NCBI GenBank assembly: GCA_963653425.1
Contig: CAVJWC010000008.1
Span: 1 to 53,005, forward strand
Direction of reading: 5' to 3'
DNA length: 53,005 nt
Source of the DNA: UMGS692 sp963653425
GTDB taxonomy: Bacteria > Bacillota > Clostridia > Christensenellales > CAG-314
Below, in pieces: positions 52,987 through 53,005 of this stretch. Each line of letters opens with the position of its first letter. Within the stretch, counting starts at the first letter, position 1. The notes under the pieces were generated by a model. That model made no database searches. It was given only the letters and a program-made list of their open reading frames with translations, and had not been told where the DNA came from. The position numbers were made by a program, and so were the translations under genes.

Positions 52987-53005
52987 TATCTTTCAGAGCA
53001 ATGCG

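Overview
The window reads as chromosomal DNA of an uncultivated, probably gut-associated member of the Bacillota (Clostridia). The basis is the sigma-A style promoters (TTGACA, 17 bp, TATAAT), GGAGG ribosome binding sites, an S-box (SAM-I) riboswitch in front of metK, the gene order rpoB-rpoC-rpsL-rpsG-fusA-tuf, indolepyruvate ferredoxin oxidoreductase, and BspA-like and MBG/YDG surface proteins. This taxonomic call is an inference; no rRNA or tRNA gene is visible. No phage, insertion sequence or CRISPR array was seen.

Layout. Positions 51-5423 (minus) hold purB, purA, metK and an M42 peptidase; metK and the peptidase form a SAM-riboswitch operon. Positions 5921-8276 (plus) hold iorA-iorB behind a strong promoter and a structured leader. 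Positions 8473-14213 (minus) hold a tight run purC, ygiQ, response regulator, histidine kinase, yfcE-type phosphodiesterase. A copper-type P1B ATPase (plus, 14628-16883) follows behind its own structured leader. Next come a PII-like protein and a BspA-like leucine-rich-repeat protein (minus), then a flippase-like membrane protein and pth (plus). Positions 21740-34697 (minus) are the transcription/translation block rpoB, rpoC, rpsL, rpsG, fusA, tuf, with separate promoters for rpoB, rpsL and tuf. Positions 35102-37102 (plus) encode a surface protein with MBG and YDG domains, and 37326-39344 (minus) a thiolase and an acetoacetyl-CoA reductase type SDR.

The most unusual object is one minus-strand gene at 39536-52315 encoding a single protein of about 4,259 residues, roughly a quarter of the window. 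It has an N-terminal membrane anchor, a recurring short motif of the type [hydrophobic]-[T/S]-[LIV]-G-[D/E]-[LIV] along almost its whole length, four larger modules with internal hydrophobic stretches in the middle, and 14 tandem units of roughly 55 residues near the C-terminus. It is driven by a perfect consensus promoter with a 5' leader of about 125 nt. I do not recognise the family.

Other points worth attention are two candidate riboswitch-like leaders (before iorA and before copA), an interspersed palindromic repeat family that supplies the stop codons of pth and the M42 gene, a large insertion with three related motifs in RpoB, and strongly acidic C-terminal tails on RpoB and RpoC.
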